From Actinoplanes auranticolor (GTDB lineage: Bacteria; Actinomycetota; Actinomycetes; Mycobacteriales; Micromonosporaceae): a DNA stretch of 64,000 nucleotides. Position numbers and translations under genes: made by a program. Each line of letters opens with the position of its first letter. The stretch's first letter is position 1. The notes beneath the pieces were generated by a model. The model was not told the origin of the DNA. It saw nothing but the letters and a program-made list of their open reading frames with translations, and searched no databases. The DNA lies in assembly GCF_018332655.1 (NCBI RefSeq), contig NZ_BOQL01000014.1, forward strand, positions 62,001 to 126,000, in the 5' to 3' direction. This document shows positions 42,574 through 52,651 of the stretch, one piece after another.

Positions 42574-44087
42574 GGCAGGGCTCCGGTCAGGGCGGCCACC
42601 GGGTCGGCGGTCGCGGCGAGCACCAGCGCCGGCACCAGCCCGATGGCCAGCGCCAGCAGGACCAGCGGCGACCACGCCAGCCATTCGGGCCGGTCGACAC
42701 CCGCGAAACCGGCCACCGCCGGGCTCGCCGGGCCGTGGGTGACCCGGCGCAGCAGCCGCAGGAAGTACGCCGCGGTCAGGGCGCCGCCGATCGCCGCCAG
42801 CACCGCCAGGGTGATCCACAGGGGTCCGCCGCGCTCGGTGGCGGCCACCACGGCGAAGGCCTCGCCCCAGAAGCCGGCCAGGCCGGGCAGCCCCAGCGAG
42901 GCGATCGACGCGAACGCGAGCAGGCCGGCCAGCCGCGGCGCGGTCTCCCGCAGCCCGCCCAGGTCGGCCAGGGCGCCGGTGTGGGCCCGGTCCTTGATCG
43001 CTCCGGCCAGGAAGAACAGCAGGCCGGTGATCACGCCGTGCGCCACGTTGCCGATCAGCGCGGCCTGCAGGCCGGTCACCGTCAGCGTCGCGATGCCCAG
43101 CAGCACGAAACCCATGTGCCCGACGCTGGAGTACGCGATCAGCCGCTTCAGCTCGGTCTGCCGCAGGCACACCAGCGACCCGACGAGGATCGCGGCGACG
43201 GCAAGGATGCCGAGCACCGGCGCCGCCCAGGCCGCGCCGAGCGGAGCCACCCCGACCCCGACCCGGATCAGGCCGTACGTGCCCATCTTCAGCAGCACGC
43301 CGGCCAGGATCACGCTGCCGACCGTGGGGGCTTCGGTGTGCGCGTCCGGAAGCCAGGTGTGCAGGGGCCAGAGCGGCGCCTTCACCGCGAAGGCGACGGC
43401 GAACAGAGCGAACGCGACGTACTGCACCGTGCGGGACAGGCCCGTGCCGCCGGTCAGGGCCATCAGGTCGCCGGTGCCGGCCGCGACGACGACGGTGAAG
43501 ACGCCGAGCAGGAGCAGCAGCGAGCCGAACAGGGTGTAGAGCACGAACTTGCGGGCCGCGCGGCGGCGGTCCGGGCCACCCCAGCCGGCGATGACCGCGT
43601 ACATCGGCAGCAGGACGACCTCGAAGAAGATGAAGAACAGCACGAGGTCCAGGGCCAGGAACGTGCCGAGGATGCCCACCTCGAGCACCAGCAGCAGCGC
43701 CGCCAGCGTCCGGCCGCGACCGCCGCCGGGCACTTTGGACACCGTGTACGCGCAGCAGAGCAGCGTCAACAGCCCGGTCAGCACCACGAGCGGGTACGAG
43801 ATCCCGTCCACGCCGAGGTGGAAGTCGAGCCCCAGCGCCGGCACCCAGGACGCGGACACGTCGATCCACGGCAGGAGAGCCGGCGGCCCATCCGTGTACG
43901 TGAACCAGCCGTACTCCGCATCCGGCACCACGAGCAGCACCGTCAGCACGAAGGTGACCGCCGCGAAGACGGTCGCCACGATCCGGGCACCGCGGTCGTG
44001 CCGGGCCGGCAGCAGCGCGACGACCAGCGCGCCGAGGGCCGGCACGGCCAGCACCGAGACGAGCAGCACCTGCGCGAGCGTGGTCAT
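42570..44087 (-). CDS. nuoM: NADH-quinone oxidoreductase subunit M
   Basis: Antiporter-like subunit, 505 residues, starting [20 protein letters not shown]. Contains FFIFFEVVLLPMYAVIAGWG, with the conserved Glu of helix 5, and [20 protein letters not shown], with the conserved Lys and the loop motif of the family. Overlaps nuoL and nuoN by four bases each. Confidence 0.96.
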   Translation of the reverse strand: MTTLAQVLLVSVLAVPALGALVVALLPARHDRGARIVATVFAAVTFVLTVLLVVPDAEYGWFTYTDGPPALLPWIDVSASWVPALGLDFHLGVDGISYPLVVLTGLLTLLCCAYTVSKVPGGGRGRTLAALLLVLEVGILGTFLALDLVLFFIFFEVVLLPMYAVIAGWGGPDRRRAARKFVLYTLFGSLLLLLGVFTVVVAAGTGDLMALTGGTGLSRTVQYVAFALFAVAFAVKAPLWPLHTWLPDAHTEAPTVGSVILAGVLLKMGTYGLIRVGVGVAPLGAAWAAPVLGILAVAAILVGSLVCLRQTELKRLIAYSSVGHMGFVLLGIATLTVTGLQAALIGNVAHGVITGLLFFLAGAIKDRAHTGALADLGGLRETAPRLAGLLAFASIASLGLPGLAGFWGEAFAVVAATERGGPLWITLAVLAAIGGALTAAYFLRLLRRVTHGPASPAVAGFAGVDRPEWLAWSPLVLLALAIGLVPALVLAATADPVAALTGALP

Positions 44088-45985
44088 GAGGCGGCTCCGT
44101 AGATCGCCGCGACCACGCCGAGTACCAGCGCGCCGGCGAAGACCGCGACCGCCGCCCGTGGCAGCGCCGCCCGGTGGGCGTTCGCCAGCACGACGCCGAG
44201 GCGGGTGGTGGATGTTCCGGTGCCCTCGACGGCCGCGTCGACCACCCGCTCGTCGAGCAGGCGCAGGGCGGTGGCCAGCGCGCGGACCGGGCGTACCACC
44301 AGGCGGTCCTGCACGTCGTCGAGCCGGAAGCCGGCGGCGAACAACGGCCGCCACCGGCCCAGGGCCTGCGCCGGGTCCACGCCGGGCGCGGTGTGCCACA
44401 GCCACCACGAGCTGCCGGCGCCGGCCGCGAGCAGGATCAGCGGCAGCACGATGCTGACCTCCAGGTGCGGCGCTTCGAGCTCCAGCGCGCTGCGGAAGCC
44501 GGGCAGGAACGCGGCCAGTCCGAGCAGCGCGGCCGGGATCGCCAGCAACTGCACCGGCCACAGCATCAGCCCGGGTGGGTCGTGCGCGGCGCCGGGCCCC
44601 CGCTCGTAGCGGGCGTCGTCGAAGCCGACGTGCCACTCGTCGGTGCGGGAGCGGGCGTGGCCGAAGAAGGTGCGCAGCAGCAGGCGGGTCGCGTACCAGG
44701 CGGTGATCGCGACGCCGAGCAGTCCGGCCACCCAGACCACCCAGCCGACCCAGGCCGGGGCCGGGCCCTCGCCGTCGGCGGCGTGCGCGGCGGCGACCAG
44801 GACGTTCTCCTTGGACCAGAAGCCGGCCAGCGGCGGCAGCCCGGCCAGCGCGCCGAGCCCGATCACGAAGGCCCAGAAGGTCCGGGGCAGATGCGGGCGC
44901 AGGCCGCCCATCCGGGACATCAGGTTGGTGCCGACCGCGTGGATCACCGCACCGGCGGCGAGGAACAGCAGCGCCTTGAACGCGGCGTGGGTGAGCAGGT
45001 GGAACAGGGCCGCGGCAGGCGAGCCGACGGCCAGGGCGCCGGTCATGTAGCCGATCTGCGAGACCGTGGACCAGGCCAGCACCCGCTTGAGGTCGTCCTG
45101 GGCGGTCGCGGCGAGCGCGCCGAGCAGCAGGGTGATCGCCGCCATGACCCCGAGCACCGCCAGCGCGCCGGGTGAGCGGGCGAAGAGCGGGAAGAGCCGG
45201 AAGACCACGTACACGCCCGCGGCGACCATCGTGGCCGCGTGGATCAGGGCCGAGATCGGCGTCGGGCCGGCCATCGCGTCCGGCAGCCAGGTGTGCAGCG
45301 GGAACTGGGCGCTCTTGCCCGCCACCCCGGCCAGGATGAGCAGCAGCGCGACGGTCAGGTGCGCCGGCGGGCTCGCCAGCACGGCGGAGATCTCGAAGCT
45401 GCCGGCCGAGACGCCGAGCAGCGCGATGCCGAGCAGGAAGCCGACGTCGCCGACCCGGGTCACCAGGAACGCCTTGACCGCGGCCCGGGGCGCCTCGGGC
45501 AGCCGCCGGTCGTGGCCGATGAGCAGATACGAACAGACGCCCATCACCTCCCACCCGACCAGCAGCATGATCAGGTCGCCGGCCGACACGACCAGCAGCA
45601 TCGCCCCGGTGAAGATGCTGATCTGCGCGGCGTAGGGGGCGTAGCGCGGGTCGTCGTGCAGGTAGCCGACCGAGTAGATCTGCACGAACAGCGCGACGAC
45701 GGTGACCGCGAGCGCGACGTAGAGGGCGGCCGGGCCGAGCGAGACCCCGAAGGTGACCGGCAGCTCGCCGAAGCGCACCGCCTCCACCCCGAACTCGACC
45801 GGATCGTCCGCGACCAGCAGCAGGAAGACCGCGTCGGCCAGGGCGAACGCGGCACCGGCGATGCCGAGCGCGGCGGCCCGGCGGCGTCGGGCCCGGCCGC
45901 CGTCGCCGGCCGGCAGCAGCAGACCCAGCAGCCCGGCCAGCACCGGTACGCCGAACAGCGCCGTGCCGAAGACCTCCGCGATCAC
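44084..45985 (-). CDS. nuoL: NADH-quinone oxidoreductase subunit L
   Basis: Largest antiporter-like subunit, with the long lateral helix at the C-terminus. 633 residues. [20 protein letters not shown] (about 140-160), [20 protein letters not shown] and [20 protein letters not shown] are diagnostic. Overlaps nuoK upstream and nuoM downstream. Confidence 0.96.
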   Translation of the reverse strand: MIAEVFGTALFGVPVLAGLLGLLLPAGDGGRARRRRAAALGIAGAAFALADAVFLLLVADDPVEFGVEAVRFGELPVTFGVSLGPAALYVALAVTVVALFVQIYSVGYLHDDPRYAPYAAQISIFTGAMLLVVSAGDLIMLLVGWEVMGVCSYLLIGHDRRLPEAPRAAVKAFLVTRVGDVGFLLGIALLGVSAGSFEISAVLASPPAHLTVALLLILAGVAGKSAQFPLHTWLPDAMAGPTPISALIHAATMVAAGVYVVFRLFPLFARSPGALAVLGVMAAITLLLGALAATAQDDLKRVLAWSTVSQIGYMTGALAVGSPAAALFHLLTHAAFKALLFLAAGAVIHAVGTNLMSRMGGLRPHLPRTFWAFVIGLGALAGLPPLAGFWSKENVLVAAAHAADGEGPAPAWVGWVVWVAGLLGVAITAWYATRLLLRTFFGHARSRTDEWHVGFDDARYERGPGAAHDPPGLMLWPVQLLAIPAALLGLAAFLPGFRSALELEAPHLEVSIVLPLILLAAGAGSSWWLWHTAPGVDPAQALGRWRPLFAAGFRLDDVQDRLVVRPVRALATALRLLDERVVDAAVEGTGTSTTRLGVVLANAHRAALPRAAVAVFAGALVLGVVAAIYGAAS

Positions 45986-46353
45986 CGGCTGACCTGCTCG
46001 TCGTCGTGGTGCAGGGCGACCTCGTCGACGTGCACCGCCCGGCGCATCCGGTAGTACTGCAGCACGATGGCCAGGCCCACGCCCACCTCGGCGGCGGCCA
46101 GCACGATCACGAACAGGGCGAACACCCCGCCGGAGTGGGCCGGCCTGCCGTTGGGATACGCCCAGGACTCGATCTGTACGCCGACCAGGGTGGCCCGGAC
46201 CGCGGCGTCGGCGGTCACGAGGATCAGGTTGACCGCGTTGAGCATCAGCTCGACCGCCATCAGCACCAGGATCGCGTTGCGCCGGCGCAGCACGCCGTAG
46301 ACGCCGAGCCCGAAGAGCAGCGCGCCCGTCACGTACGGGATCACGGCGTGCAT
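45982..46353 (-). CDS. nuoK: NADH-quinone oxidoreductase subunit K
   Basis: 123 residues starting [20 protein letters not shown], three membrane helices. The conserved Glu of helix 2 is in [16 protein letters not shown], and the second is in [15 protein letters not shown]. The hydrophilic C-terminal tail [16 protein letters not shown] is longer than usual. Shares one base with nuoJ. Confidence 0.95.
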   Translation of the reverse strand: MHAVIPYVTGALLFGLGVYGVLRRRNAILVLMAVELMLNAVNLILVTADAAVRATLVGVQIESWAYPNGRPAHSGGVFALFVIVLAAAEVGVGLAIVLQYYRMRRAVHVDEVALHHDDEQVSR

Positions 46354-46868
46354 CAGGCCTCCTCCCCCTCGCGGGCGCCGATGTCGGGGCGCGACAGCAC
46401 GATCGCCCCCACCAGCGCGGCGAGCAGCAGGATCGACAGCACCTCGAACGGCAGCACCCACTGGCCGAAGATCTGCGTGCCCATCCGTTCGGCGGTGCCC
46501 GGGGGCGGCCGGTCGTAGAGCGTCCAGCGGAACGCGTCGGCCAGCAGCGCCGCCAGGCCCAGCCCGACCCCGCCGCCGACGATCAGCGCCGGCCAGGCCG
46601 GGCGGTCCAGGTCGCGGGAGGGTCCGATCGGGGCCCGGGTCAGCATGACCGCGAACAGCAGCAGCACGACCACCGCGCCGACGTAGACCAGGATCTGCAC
46701 CCAGGCGACCAGCTCGGCCCCGAGGACCAGGTAGAGCCCGGCGACCGCACCCAGGCTGATCACCAGGTAGAGCCCGGAACGGACCAGGTGGTTGCTGGTG
46801 ACCACGGCCGCACCGGAGCCCACCGCCACGGCTCCGAGGGCCAGCAGCAGCACGTCCGCGACCGTCAC
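46353..46868 (-). CDS. nuoJ: NADH-quinone oxidoreductase subunit J
   Basis: 171 residues, five membrane helices. The helix-3 pi-bulge region ([20 protein letters not shown], about 54-74) is characteristic. Overlaps nuoI by four bases and nuoK by one (TGATG). Confidence 0.94.
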   Translation of the reverse strand: MTVADVLLLALGAVAVGSGAAVVTSNHLVRSGLYLVISLGAVAGLYLVLGAELVAWVQILVYVGAVVVLLLFAVMLTRAPIGPSRDLDRPAWPALIVGGGVGLGLAALLADAFRWTLYDRPPPGTAERMGTQIFGQWVLPFEVLSILLLAALVGAIVLSRPDIGAREGEEA

Positions 46869-47449
46869 TTCTCCGGCTCCGGGCGTACGGCGGGACGTGC
46901 GGTCTTGGCCGGGGTGGCCGCGCCGGGACCCGCAGCCTTACGTGCGGCGGTGGCCTCCTCCTTCGAGGGCTCGCCGAGCACGTCGTGGGCCGGCGGCGGC
47001 GGGACGGTCCGCATCCAGTCGCCGAGGCGGTCCTTGTCGTGCAGCAGGTTCAGCACGTCGGTCTCCGCGTACTCGAACTCCGGCGTCCAGTGCAGCGCGT
47101 CGAACGGGCAGACCTCGATGCAGATGCCGCAGTACATGCACAGGGAGAAGTCGATGTCGAACTTGTCGAGGACGTTGCGCTGCCGGGCCCGGGCGGCACC
47201 GGGAACGACGACCTCCTCCTTGTGCGAGTCGATGTAGATGCACCAGTCCGGGCACTCGCGGGCGCACAGCATGCAGACCGTGCAGTTCTCCTCGAGCAGG
47301 GCGATGACCCCGCGGGAGCGCGGCGGCAGATCGGGCTCCACGTCCGGATACTGCTGCGTGCTGCTGCGCTTGGTCATCGTCTTGAGCGTGACGGCCAGCC
47401 CGTTGATCAGGCCCTGGCCCGGCATGTGCCGATCTCCCTGCTCGCTCAT
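46865..47449 (-). CDS. nuoI: NADH-quinone oxidoreductase subunit I
   Basis: Peripheral-arm ferredoxin-like subunit with two 4Fe-4S clusters. Ligands are Cys56, 59, 62, 66 ([11 protein letters not shown]) and Cys104, 107, 110, 114 ([11 protein letters not shown]). 194 residues with a 30-residue Ala/Pro-rich tail. It normally passes electrons from NuoG to NuoB, but no nuoG is present in this cluster. The preceding gene is the serine hydrolase, not nuoH. Confidence 0.96.
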   Translation of the reverse strand: MSEQGDRHMPGQGLINGLAVTLKTMTKRSSTQQYPDVEPDLPPRSRGVIALLEENCTVCMLCARECPDWCIYIDSHKEEVVVPGAARARQRNVLDKFDIDFSLCMYCGICIEVCPFDALHWTPEFEYAETDVLNLLHDKDRLGDWMRTVPPPPAHDVLGEPSKEEATAARKAAGPGAATPAKTARPAVRPEPEK

Positions 47450-47516
47450 AAGGGCATATCCTGCCCGGTCGCACCGGCGTAGGCGAGCACACCCCCGCTT
47501 CTGGTGCCCGACGGGT

Positions 47517-47549
47517 GGCGGCCGGGCGTCCCGAGGGCGCCCGGCCGCC
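47517..47549 (-). terminator. Terminator after the serine hydrolase gene
   Basis: A perfect 12-bp stem (GGCGGCCGGGCG with CGCCCGGCCGCC) and 9-base loop, 10 bases after the stop at 47560. It implies that nuoI-N downstream has its own promoter or depends on readthrough. Confidence 0.6.
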
Positions 47550-47559
47550 CTGCTGACGG

Positions 47560-48675
47560 CTATGCGCAGAGCGCGGTGTCCACCGTCTCGAGCACCTTGT
47601 CGGCCGATTCCTCATCGACCGGCATCGAGGTCACGGCGACCGACGCCGCGCGACCGTCCTCGGTGACGCCGCCGCGGGTCTCGTAACCCGGGATGTCACC
47701 GCCGTGGCCCCAGGCCACGCCGCCGCAGCTGAGCGGGAAGCTCACCACGCCCAGGCCGTACCGGGCGCCGGGCCACATGTCCGCCGGGACGGTGGTGCGC
47801 ATCTCCTTCAGCTGCGCGGCCGGCAGCAGGCGACCGGCCAGCAGGGCGCCGAAGAACTTGTTCAGGTCGTCCGGTGTGGCGATCATCTGTCCGGCGGCCC
47901 AGCCCCAGGACGGGTCCAGCGTGGTGACGTCCCGCGGCTTGCCCGCCGCGTCCGGGTGGTAGCCCCGCGGGTGCCGTTCCCGGATGCCCTGCTCCCCGAC
48001 GGCCGGGAAGTAGGTGTGCCGCAGCTTGGCCCGGCGGATCACCCGCTCGGTGAGCACCTCGGCCAGCGGGCGCCCGGTCACCTTCTGGATCAGCAGGCCG
48101 GCCACCACGTAGTTGGTGTTGCTGTACGCCCACTTGGCCCCCGGCGCGAAGTCGGCCGGATGCGCCAGCGCCAGATCGAGCAGCTCGCGCGGCTCCATGT
48201 AGGTGTGCTGCAACGCGAACGAGCCGTCCACGTCGAGATGGTCCGTGTAGTTGGGCAGACCGCTGGTGTGCTGCAGCAACTGCCGCACGGTGATGTGCCG
48301 GCCGTCGATCCGCTCACCCCGCACCAGCCCCGGCAGGTAGGTGTCGACCGGCGTGTCCAGGGCGACCTTCTTGTCGGCCACGAGCTGTAGGACCGCCACG
48401 GCCACGAAGGTCTTGGTGTTGCTGCCGATCCGGACCTGGCCGCCGGCCGGCACGCGGGCGCCGGTGCGCAGATCACCCACTCCGGCGGTGAGGTCACGGG
48501 TACGCCCGTCCCGGCCCTTGACCGTGGCCAGCGCGCCCGGGGCGCCGCCCGGGCCGACGAGCTGCTGCAACTGCTGGCGGACCGGATCACGCGGGGCGGC
48601 ACTGACCGGCTGGGCGACGCCGGCGACCAGGGCACCGGTGGTCAGGACGGCGGCGGCGACATGACGCAGGGACAT
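47560..48675 (-). CDS. Secreted serine hydrolase (class C beta-lactamase/DD-peptidase fold)
   Basis: 371 residues. The signal peptide ([20 protein letters not shown] up to VSAAP) should be cleaved near residue 27. The catalytic motifs are SNTK (Ser85, Lys88), YSN (184-186) and GHGG with His324 in place of the KTG triad. This combination is typical of D-alanyl-D-alanine carboxypeptidases of the Streptomyces R61 type and esterase-like relatives. GAGGAGCTCTCACCG precedes the ATG. Inserted between nuoH and nuoI with its own terminator. Confidence 0.9.
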   Translation of the reverse strand: MSLRHVAAAVLTTGALVAGVAQPVSAAPRDPVRQQLQQLVGPGGAPGALATVKGRDGRTRDLTAGVGDLRTGARVPAGGQVRIGSNTKTFVAVAVLQLVADKKVALDTPVDTYLPGLVRGERIDGRHITVRQLLQHTSGLPNYTDHLDVDGSFALQHTYMEPRELLDLALAHPADFAPGAKWAYSNTNYVVAGLLIQKVTGRPLAEVLTERVIRRAKLRHTYFPAVGEQGIRERHPRGYHPDAAGKPRDVTTLDPSWGWAAGQMIATPDDLNKFFGALLAGRLLPAAQLKEMRTTVPADMWPGARYGLGVVSFPLSCGGVAWGHGGDIPGYETRGGVTEDGRAASVAVTSMPVDEESADKVLETVDTALCA

Positions 48676-48785
48676 CGGTGAGAGCTCCTCGGCCGGGGTT
48701 GTCGGGACCCCCCAAGCCTTTCGGAGCCGGCCGGGTGAAACGAGCCCGCCAGCCACCCAACCGGGGGTAGGGCCAGCCCCACCCC

Positions 48786-49745
48786 CTACAGCGCGAGCTT
48801 CACCGCGGCGGTCAGCACCAACTGGGCCAGCGCCACCGGCACGAGCACCAGCCAGCACAGCCGCTGCAGCTGGTCCTCGCGCAGCCGCGGATAACTGACC
48901 CGCAGCCAGATGACCACGAAGGACACCGCGAACACCTTCACCAGAGTCCACAGCCAGCCGAAGTGGGCCGGGTCCGGGCCGTGCCAGCCGCCCAGGAACA
49001 GCACGGTGGTCAGGGCCGCGATGACGACGATGCCGACGTACTCGGCGAGCAGGAAGAACGCGAACCGCAGCCCGGAATACTCGGTCATGTAGCCGAAGAC
49101 CAGCTCCGAGTCCGCGATCGGCATGTCGAACGGCGGGCGGCGGATCTCGGCGAGCCCGGAGATGAAGAAGACCAGCGCGGCCGGCGCCTGCCAGAGCAAC
49201 CACCACGGCGACCACGCCTCGACGATGCCCGGCAGGCTCAACGTGCCCGCGGCCATCGCCACGCTCGCGGCCGACAGCACCAGCGGCAGCTCGTAGCCGA
49301 GCAGCTGGGCCGCGCCCCGCAGGCCGCCGAGCAGGCTGTACTTGTTCGCCGACGCCCACGCCGACATCAGCACCGCGACGACACCGACGCCGAGCACGGC
49401 GAGAACGAAGAACAACCCGATGTCCATCGGCTGGGCGACCAGGCCGCCGGGCCCGAGCGGGATGGCCAGCAGCACGATGAGGTACGGGAACAGCGCCACG
49501 ATCGGCGCCAGCTGGAACACCCGGCGGTCGGCGTCGCGCGGGGTGATGTCCTCCTTCTGCACGAACTTGACGCCGTCGGCGACCAGTTGCGCCCAGCCGT
49601 GGAAGCCGCCCGCGTACATCGGGCCCAGCCGGCTCTGCATGTGGGCCATGACCTTGTGTTCCATCTGGCCGACGATCAGCGGCACCACCAGGAACGCGGC
49701 GACCACGGCGACGACCCGGACGCCCAGCTCGAGCCAGAGCGGCAT
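48786..49745 (-). CDS. nuoH: NADH-quinone oxidoreductase subunit H
   Basis: 319 residues, eight membrane helices. The quinone-chamber segments are MEHKVMAHMQSRLGPMYAGG and SGLAEIRRPPFDMPIADSEL, followed by VFGYMTEYSGLRFAFFLLAE. Contacts NuoB and NuoD in the intact enzyme. Its ATG overlaps the nuoC stop by one base. Confidence 0.95.
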   Translation of the reverse strand: MPLWLELGVRVVAVVAAFLVVPLIVGQMEHKVMAHMQSRLGPMYAGGFHGWAQLVADGVKFVQKEDITPRDADRRVFQLAPIVALFPYLIVLLAIPLGPGGLVAQPMDIGLFFVLAVLGVGVVAVLMSAWASANKYSLLGGLRGAAQLLGYELPLVLSAASVAMAAGTLSLPGIVEAWSPWWLLWQAPAALVFFISGLAEIRRPPFDMPIADSELVFGYMTEYSGLRFAFFLLAEYVGIVVIAALTTVLFLGGWHGPDPAHFGWLWTLVKVFAVSFVVIWLRVSYPRLREDQLQRLCWLVLVPVALAQLVLTAAVKLAL

Positions 49746-50935
49746 CAGGCTTCCTTCCCGTCGCTGGTCTCCGGCGTGGTTCCCGTCTCCGGCGGCGTGC
49801 CGGGGGTCTCCGGCGCCGGAGTGGCGTCCGCCGCGTCCTTTTCCGCACCCGCCTGGTCGGCGGCCTCGGCTGCCTCGGCCTGACCGGCACCGATCGTCTC
49901 GGCCGTCCCGGCCGCCGCGGGATCCACGGTGGGCGGTGCCGCATGTCCGGGCGCGGCCTGCCCGCCGGGTCCGGGCGGTGGCTGCTCCCCGGTACCGGGC
50001 TGGACCGTCTGCGGGCTCGATCCGGGCTCAGCCGCCTGCGGACCCGCTGCCGGCTCGGGCGCCGGTGGGCCCGTTGTGGGCTCGGCCGCCGGGGCTGCCC
50101 GACGTTCCGGGCGGGCCGGACGATCGCCGGCCGGGCGGGCCGGGCGCTCCCCCGCTGGACGGGCCGGGCGCTCTCCGGCCGGGCGGGCCGGGCGCTCTCC
50201 GGCCGGGCGGGCCGGGCGCTCTCCGGCCGGGCGGGCCGGGCGCTCTCCGCCGGGGACGGCTCCGCCCGCGCGGGTGGGCCGGTCGCCCGGGGCGCGGCGG
50301 GCCGGGGTCTCCGGCGGCGGGATCTTGCCCTTCATCGGGCCCCACTCGTTCGGATCGGGCACGCCCGGCGGCCGCATCGGGGCGCGCTTGGCCGTGCCCG
50401 CCTCGGACTCTCCCGGCTCCTTCGCGCCCGGCCAGGCCTTGGCGACCCGCGAGGCCAGCACGAACTCCTTGCGCAGCGGGTTGCCCTCGAAGCCCGGCGG
50501 CAACAGCAGCGGCCGCAGGTCCGGGTGGCGGGAGAAGCCGATGCCGAACATCTCGTGGGTCTCGCGCTCGTGCCACGCCGCGCCCGGGAACAGGTCGATC
50601 ACCGACTCGACCACCGGGTGCTCCCGCGTCACCCGGGCCCGCAGCAGCAGCCCGTGCTTGCGGCGGGTGGACCACAGGTGCGCGACGACCGTGAACCCCT
50701 CCTCCAGCTCGTCGACGGCCGACAGCCAGTCGAAGAAGTCGCAGCCCAGCGCGCCGGGATCGCGGGCGGCGGCGACCGCCGCCCACCACAGCGCGGCCGG
50801 CACGTCGATCACGGCCCGCTCGTGTCCGGGGCCGCCGCCGGAGACTCCGGCGACGATCGTGCCCTCGGCGGGGGCGTCGTCCGCGTCTGCCGTCAGCAGG
50901 GCGATCAGCCGCTCGCCGACCTCTTCGGGGGTCAT
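49745..50935 (-). CDS. nuoC: NADH-quinone oxidoreductase subunit C with repetitive Pro-rich tail
   Basis: 396 residues. Residues 1-160 form the NuoC domain (FFDWLSAVDELEEGFTVVAH; FPGAAWHERETHEMFGIGFS; FEGNPLRKEFVLASR). The remaining 230 are low complexity: five to six tandem GERPARPA units, then Pro/Ala/Gly/Glu-rich sequence ending TPETSDGKEA. Usual NuoC has about 200 residues or is fused to NuoD; here the tail replaces nothing recognisable. ATG 50935 was chosen, with 50944 as an alternative. Confidence 0.9.
   Translation of the reverse strand: MTPEEVGERLIALLTADADDAPAEGTIVAGVSGGGPGHERAVIDVPAALWWAAVAAARDPGALGCDFFDWLSAVDELEEGFTVVAHLWSTRRKHGLLLRARVTREHPVVESVIDLFPGAAWHERETHEMFGIGFSRHPDLRPLLLPPGFEGNPLRKEFVLASRVAKAWPGAKEPGESEAGTAKRAPMRPPGVPDPNEWGPMKGKIPPPETPARRAPGDRPTRAGGAVPGGERPARPAGERPARPAGERPARPAGERPARPAGERPARPAGDRPARPERRAAPAAEPTTGPPAPEPAAGPQAAEPGSSPQTVQPGTGEQPPPGPGGQAAPGHAAPPTVDPAAAGTAETIGAGQAEAAEAADQAGAEKDAADATPAPETPGTPPETGTTPETSDGKEA
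50123..50249 (-). repeat. 24-bp tandem repeat inside nuoC
   Basis: About five units of a 24-bp repeat, three of them identical in a row (50171-50194, 50195-50218, 50219-50242; unit CTCTCCGGCCGGGCGGGCCGGGCG on the plus strand reads as 20+4 bases), flanked by diverged copies. It encodes the GERPARPA octapeptide repeats. The copy number is likely to vary between strains. Confidence 0.85.
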
Positions 50936-51087
50936 GCCGCACATCCTATGATCCGGCCCCGGCCGGCCCGGGGCCGCCGCGACCCGACGCCCCGTCCGGG
51001 GCGTGTCGGTGCGCCGGCGAACGCGGATTACCCGGTACAACGACGCGCGCCGATCTGTGGCAGGGTGCGCCGCAACCGACGACGCCG

Positions 51088-51666
51088 GTGGCACGTGTAG
51101 TGCCCGTGACAGCGCAGGCAACCCCCCTGGGCGCCAGATCCCGACCGGAGACGCCAGCAGCCGTGCCCGACGACCCGCCGACCTTCGACGAGGTGTACGC
51201 CGTGCACTTCGGGGATCTGACCGTCCAGCTCTACGCCTACTTCGGTGACCGCCAGGAGGCCCAGGACGTTGTCCAGGAGGCTTTCTGCCGCGCGTACAGC
51301 CGCTGGAAGACGCTGAGCCGCTACGACGACCCGGTGGCCTGGATCCGGCGGGTGGCCTGGAATCTGGCCGTCAGCCGCTGGCGGCGTACCCGTACGGCGA
51401 TGAACTTCCTGCGCAAGCAGCGGCGCGTCGAGGCGCAGCTCGACGGGCCCGGCCCGGACCGGGTGGCGCTGGTCGCCGCGCTGGCCACTCTGCCGCCCAC
51501 GCATCGCCGCGCGGTGGTGCTGCGGCACCTGGCCGACCTGAGCATCGCCGAGATCGCCGACCGGGAGGGTGTCGCGGAGGGCACCGTGAAATCGTGGCTG
51601 CACCGGGGCCGCGCCGCGCTCGCCGCCGAGCTGGGCGCCGACTCGACGGAGGTGCACGGTGGCTGA
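51088..51666 (+). CDS. ECF sigma factor, SigE-family type
   Basis: 192 residues. Region 2 (FGDRQEAQDVVQEAFCRAYS, then RRVAWNLAVSRWRR) and region 4 (LPPTHRRAVVLRHLADLSIA, EIADREGVAEGTVKSWLHRG) are complete. The start is uncertain: GTG at 51088, 51109 and 51163 are in frame, and homology begins near the last. Its stop lies within the next gene, an apparent anti-sigma partner, with 8 bases of overlap. Confidence 0.9.
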   Translation: MARVVPVTAQATPLGARSRPETPAAVPDDPPTFDEVYAVHFGDLTVQLYAYFGDRQEAQDVVQEAFCRAYSRWKTLSRYDDPVAWIRRVAWNLAVSRWRRTRTAMNFLRKQRRVEAQLDGPGPDRVALVAALATLPPTHRRAVVLRHLADLSIAEIADREGVAEGTVKSWLHRGRAALAAELGADSTEVHGG

Positions 51667-52651
51667 GGATCTCAAGGATCTCTTCGCGGAGTTCCGGGCC
51701 GACACCGTCTGGGAGGTCCGCCCGCCCGGGGCGGACCGGGTACGCCGTACCGTGCGCCGCCGCCGGACCGCGACCGCGGCCTTCGCCGGTGTCCTGCTGC
51801 TGGCGCTCAGCGGCACCGTGGTCCTGCTCGGCTTCCCGTCCCGGCCCACCACCCCCGCCAACCGCGACTCGCTGACCCAGGCCGAGCTGGACCGCCTCAC
51901 CGGCCTGGCCGACCGGGCGGTGACGGCCGGCAACCCCGGGCCCGCCGTGTTCTCCCGCCGGGGCCCGGTGACCGGCAACCTGTCCGCCACCGAGCAGATC
52001 TACCTGGGCCGGATCGACCTGCAGATCGCCTGCGCGGGCACCGGATCGGTGACCCTGCTGGTGCGGGGCAGGCCCGGCAGCGAGAGCGGTTCGACCGCAC
52101 CAGTGGAGGTGGCCCGGATCACCGCCCGGTGCTCGGCCACGCCGGTGCCCGCCGGCGCCACCTTCGTGCTCGGCCAGTTCCTCGACATCACGGTCGAGCT
52201 GGTGGACGCCGGGAGCGCGTGCGGCCGGGCGGGCTTCGCCTACCGGGCGACCAGCGACACCGGCAAGCCCGCGGCCCGGAGCGAGGCGAACGATCCGAGC
52301 GGCGTCCTGCCCCAGGATCTGCCGCCGGGCTCGGGCTGGGGCGGCGGTGGCGAGGTGGGGAACCGGCGCCTCTACGCCGGCTGGGAGCCGCTGAACGGAG
52401 ACTTCCGGCTGGCCGTGGCCTGCGCCGGGACCGGCACGTTGCGGATCCGGCTCCGGCAGGCCCGCAGCGCCGCCGATCCGGACGGCACGGTGTTCGCGAC
52501 GAAGACCTGGACGGCGCCGTGTCAATATCCGCCGCGGCGGCAGGACCTCGTCGTCGGTGTCATCAGCAACCGGCAGGTCGATCTGTCGCTGACCTACGAG
52601 AGCACGTCACCGGCGCCCGGAGACGCCGCCTACCAGTTCCTGCCGCGCTGA
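51659..52651 (+). CDS. Putative membrane anti-sigma factor
   Basis: 330 residues from a GTG at 51659. A cytoplasmic N-terminus (EDLKDLFAEFRADTVWEV and a basic stretch) precedes one membrane helix at about 38-58. A long extracytoplasmic region with Cys residues in CAGTGSVTLLV and CAGTGTLRIRL repeats follows. No zinc HxxxCxxC motif. Overlap with the ECF gene and topology argue for an anti-sigma factor, but that is inferred from context. Confidence 0.65.
   Translation: MAEDLKDLFAEFRADTVWEVRPPGADRVRRTVRRRRTATAAFAGVLLLALSGTVVLLGFPSRPTTPANRDSLTQAELDRLTGLADRAVTAGNPGPAVFSRRGPVTGNLSATEQIYLGRIDLQIACAGTGSVTLLVRGRPGSESGSTAPVEVARITARCSATPVPAGATFVLGQFLDITVELVDAGSACGRAGFAYRATSDTGKPAARSEANDPSGVLPQDLPPGSGWGGGGEVGNRRLYAGWEPLNGDFRLAVACAGTGTLRIRLRQARSAADPDGTVFATKTWTAPCQYPPRRQDLVVGVISNRQVDLSLTYESTSPAPGDAAYQFLPR

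Noticed and set aside
40108..43539. A 1143-codon plus-strand open frame opposite htpX and nuoN/nuoM
   Set aside because: Crosses several real genes and an intergenic region on the other strand; low-complexity Gln/His/Arg sequence.
50123..50249. A CRISPR-like array
   Set aside because: The repeats are directly adjacent with no unique spacers and encode an in-frame octapeptide repeat of NuoC.
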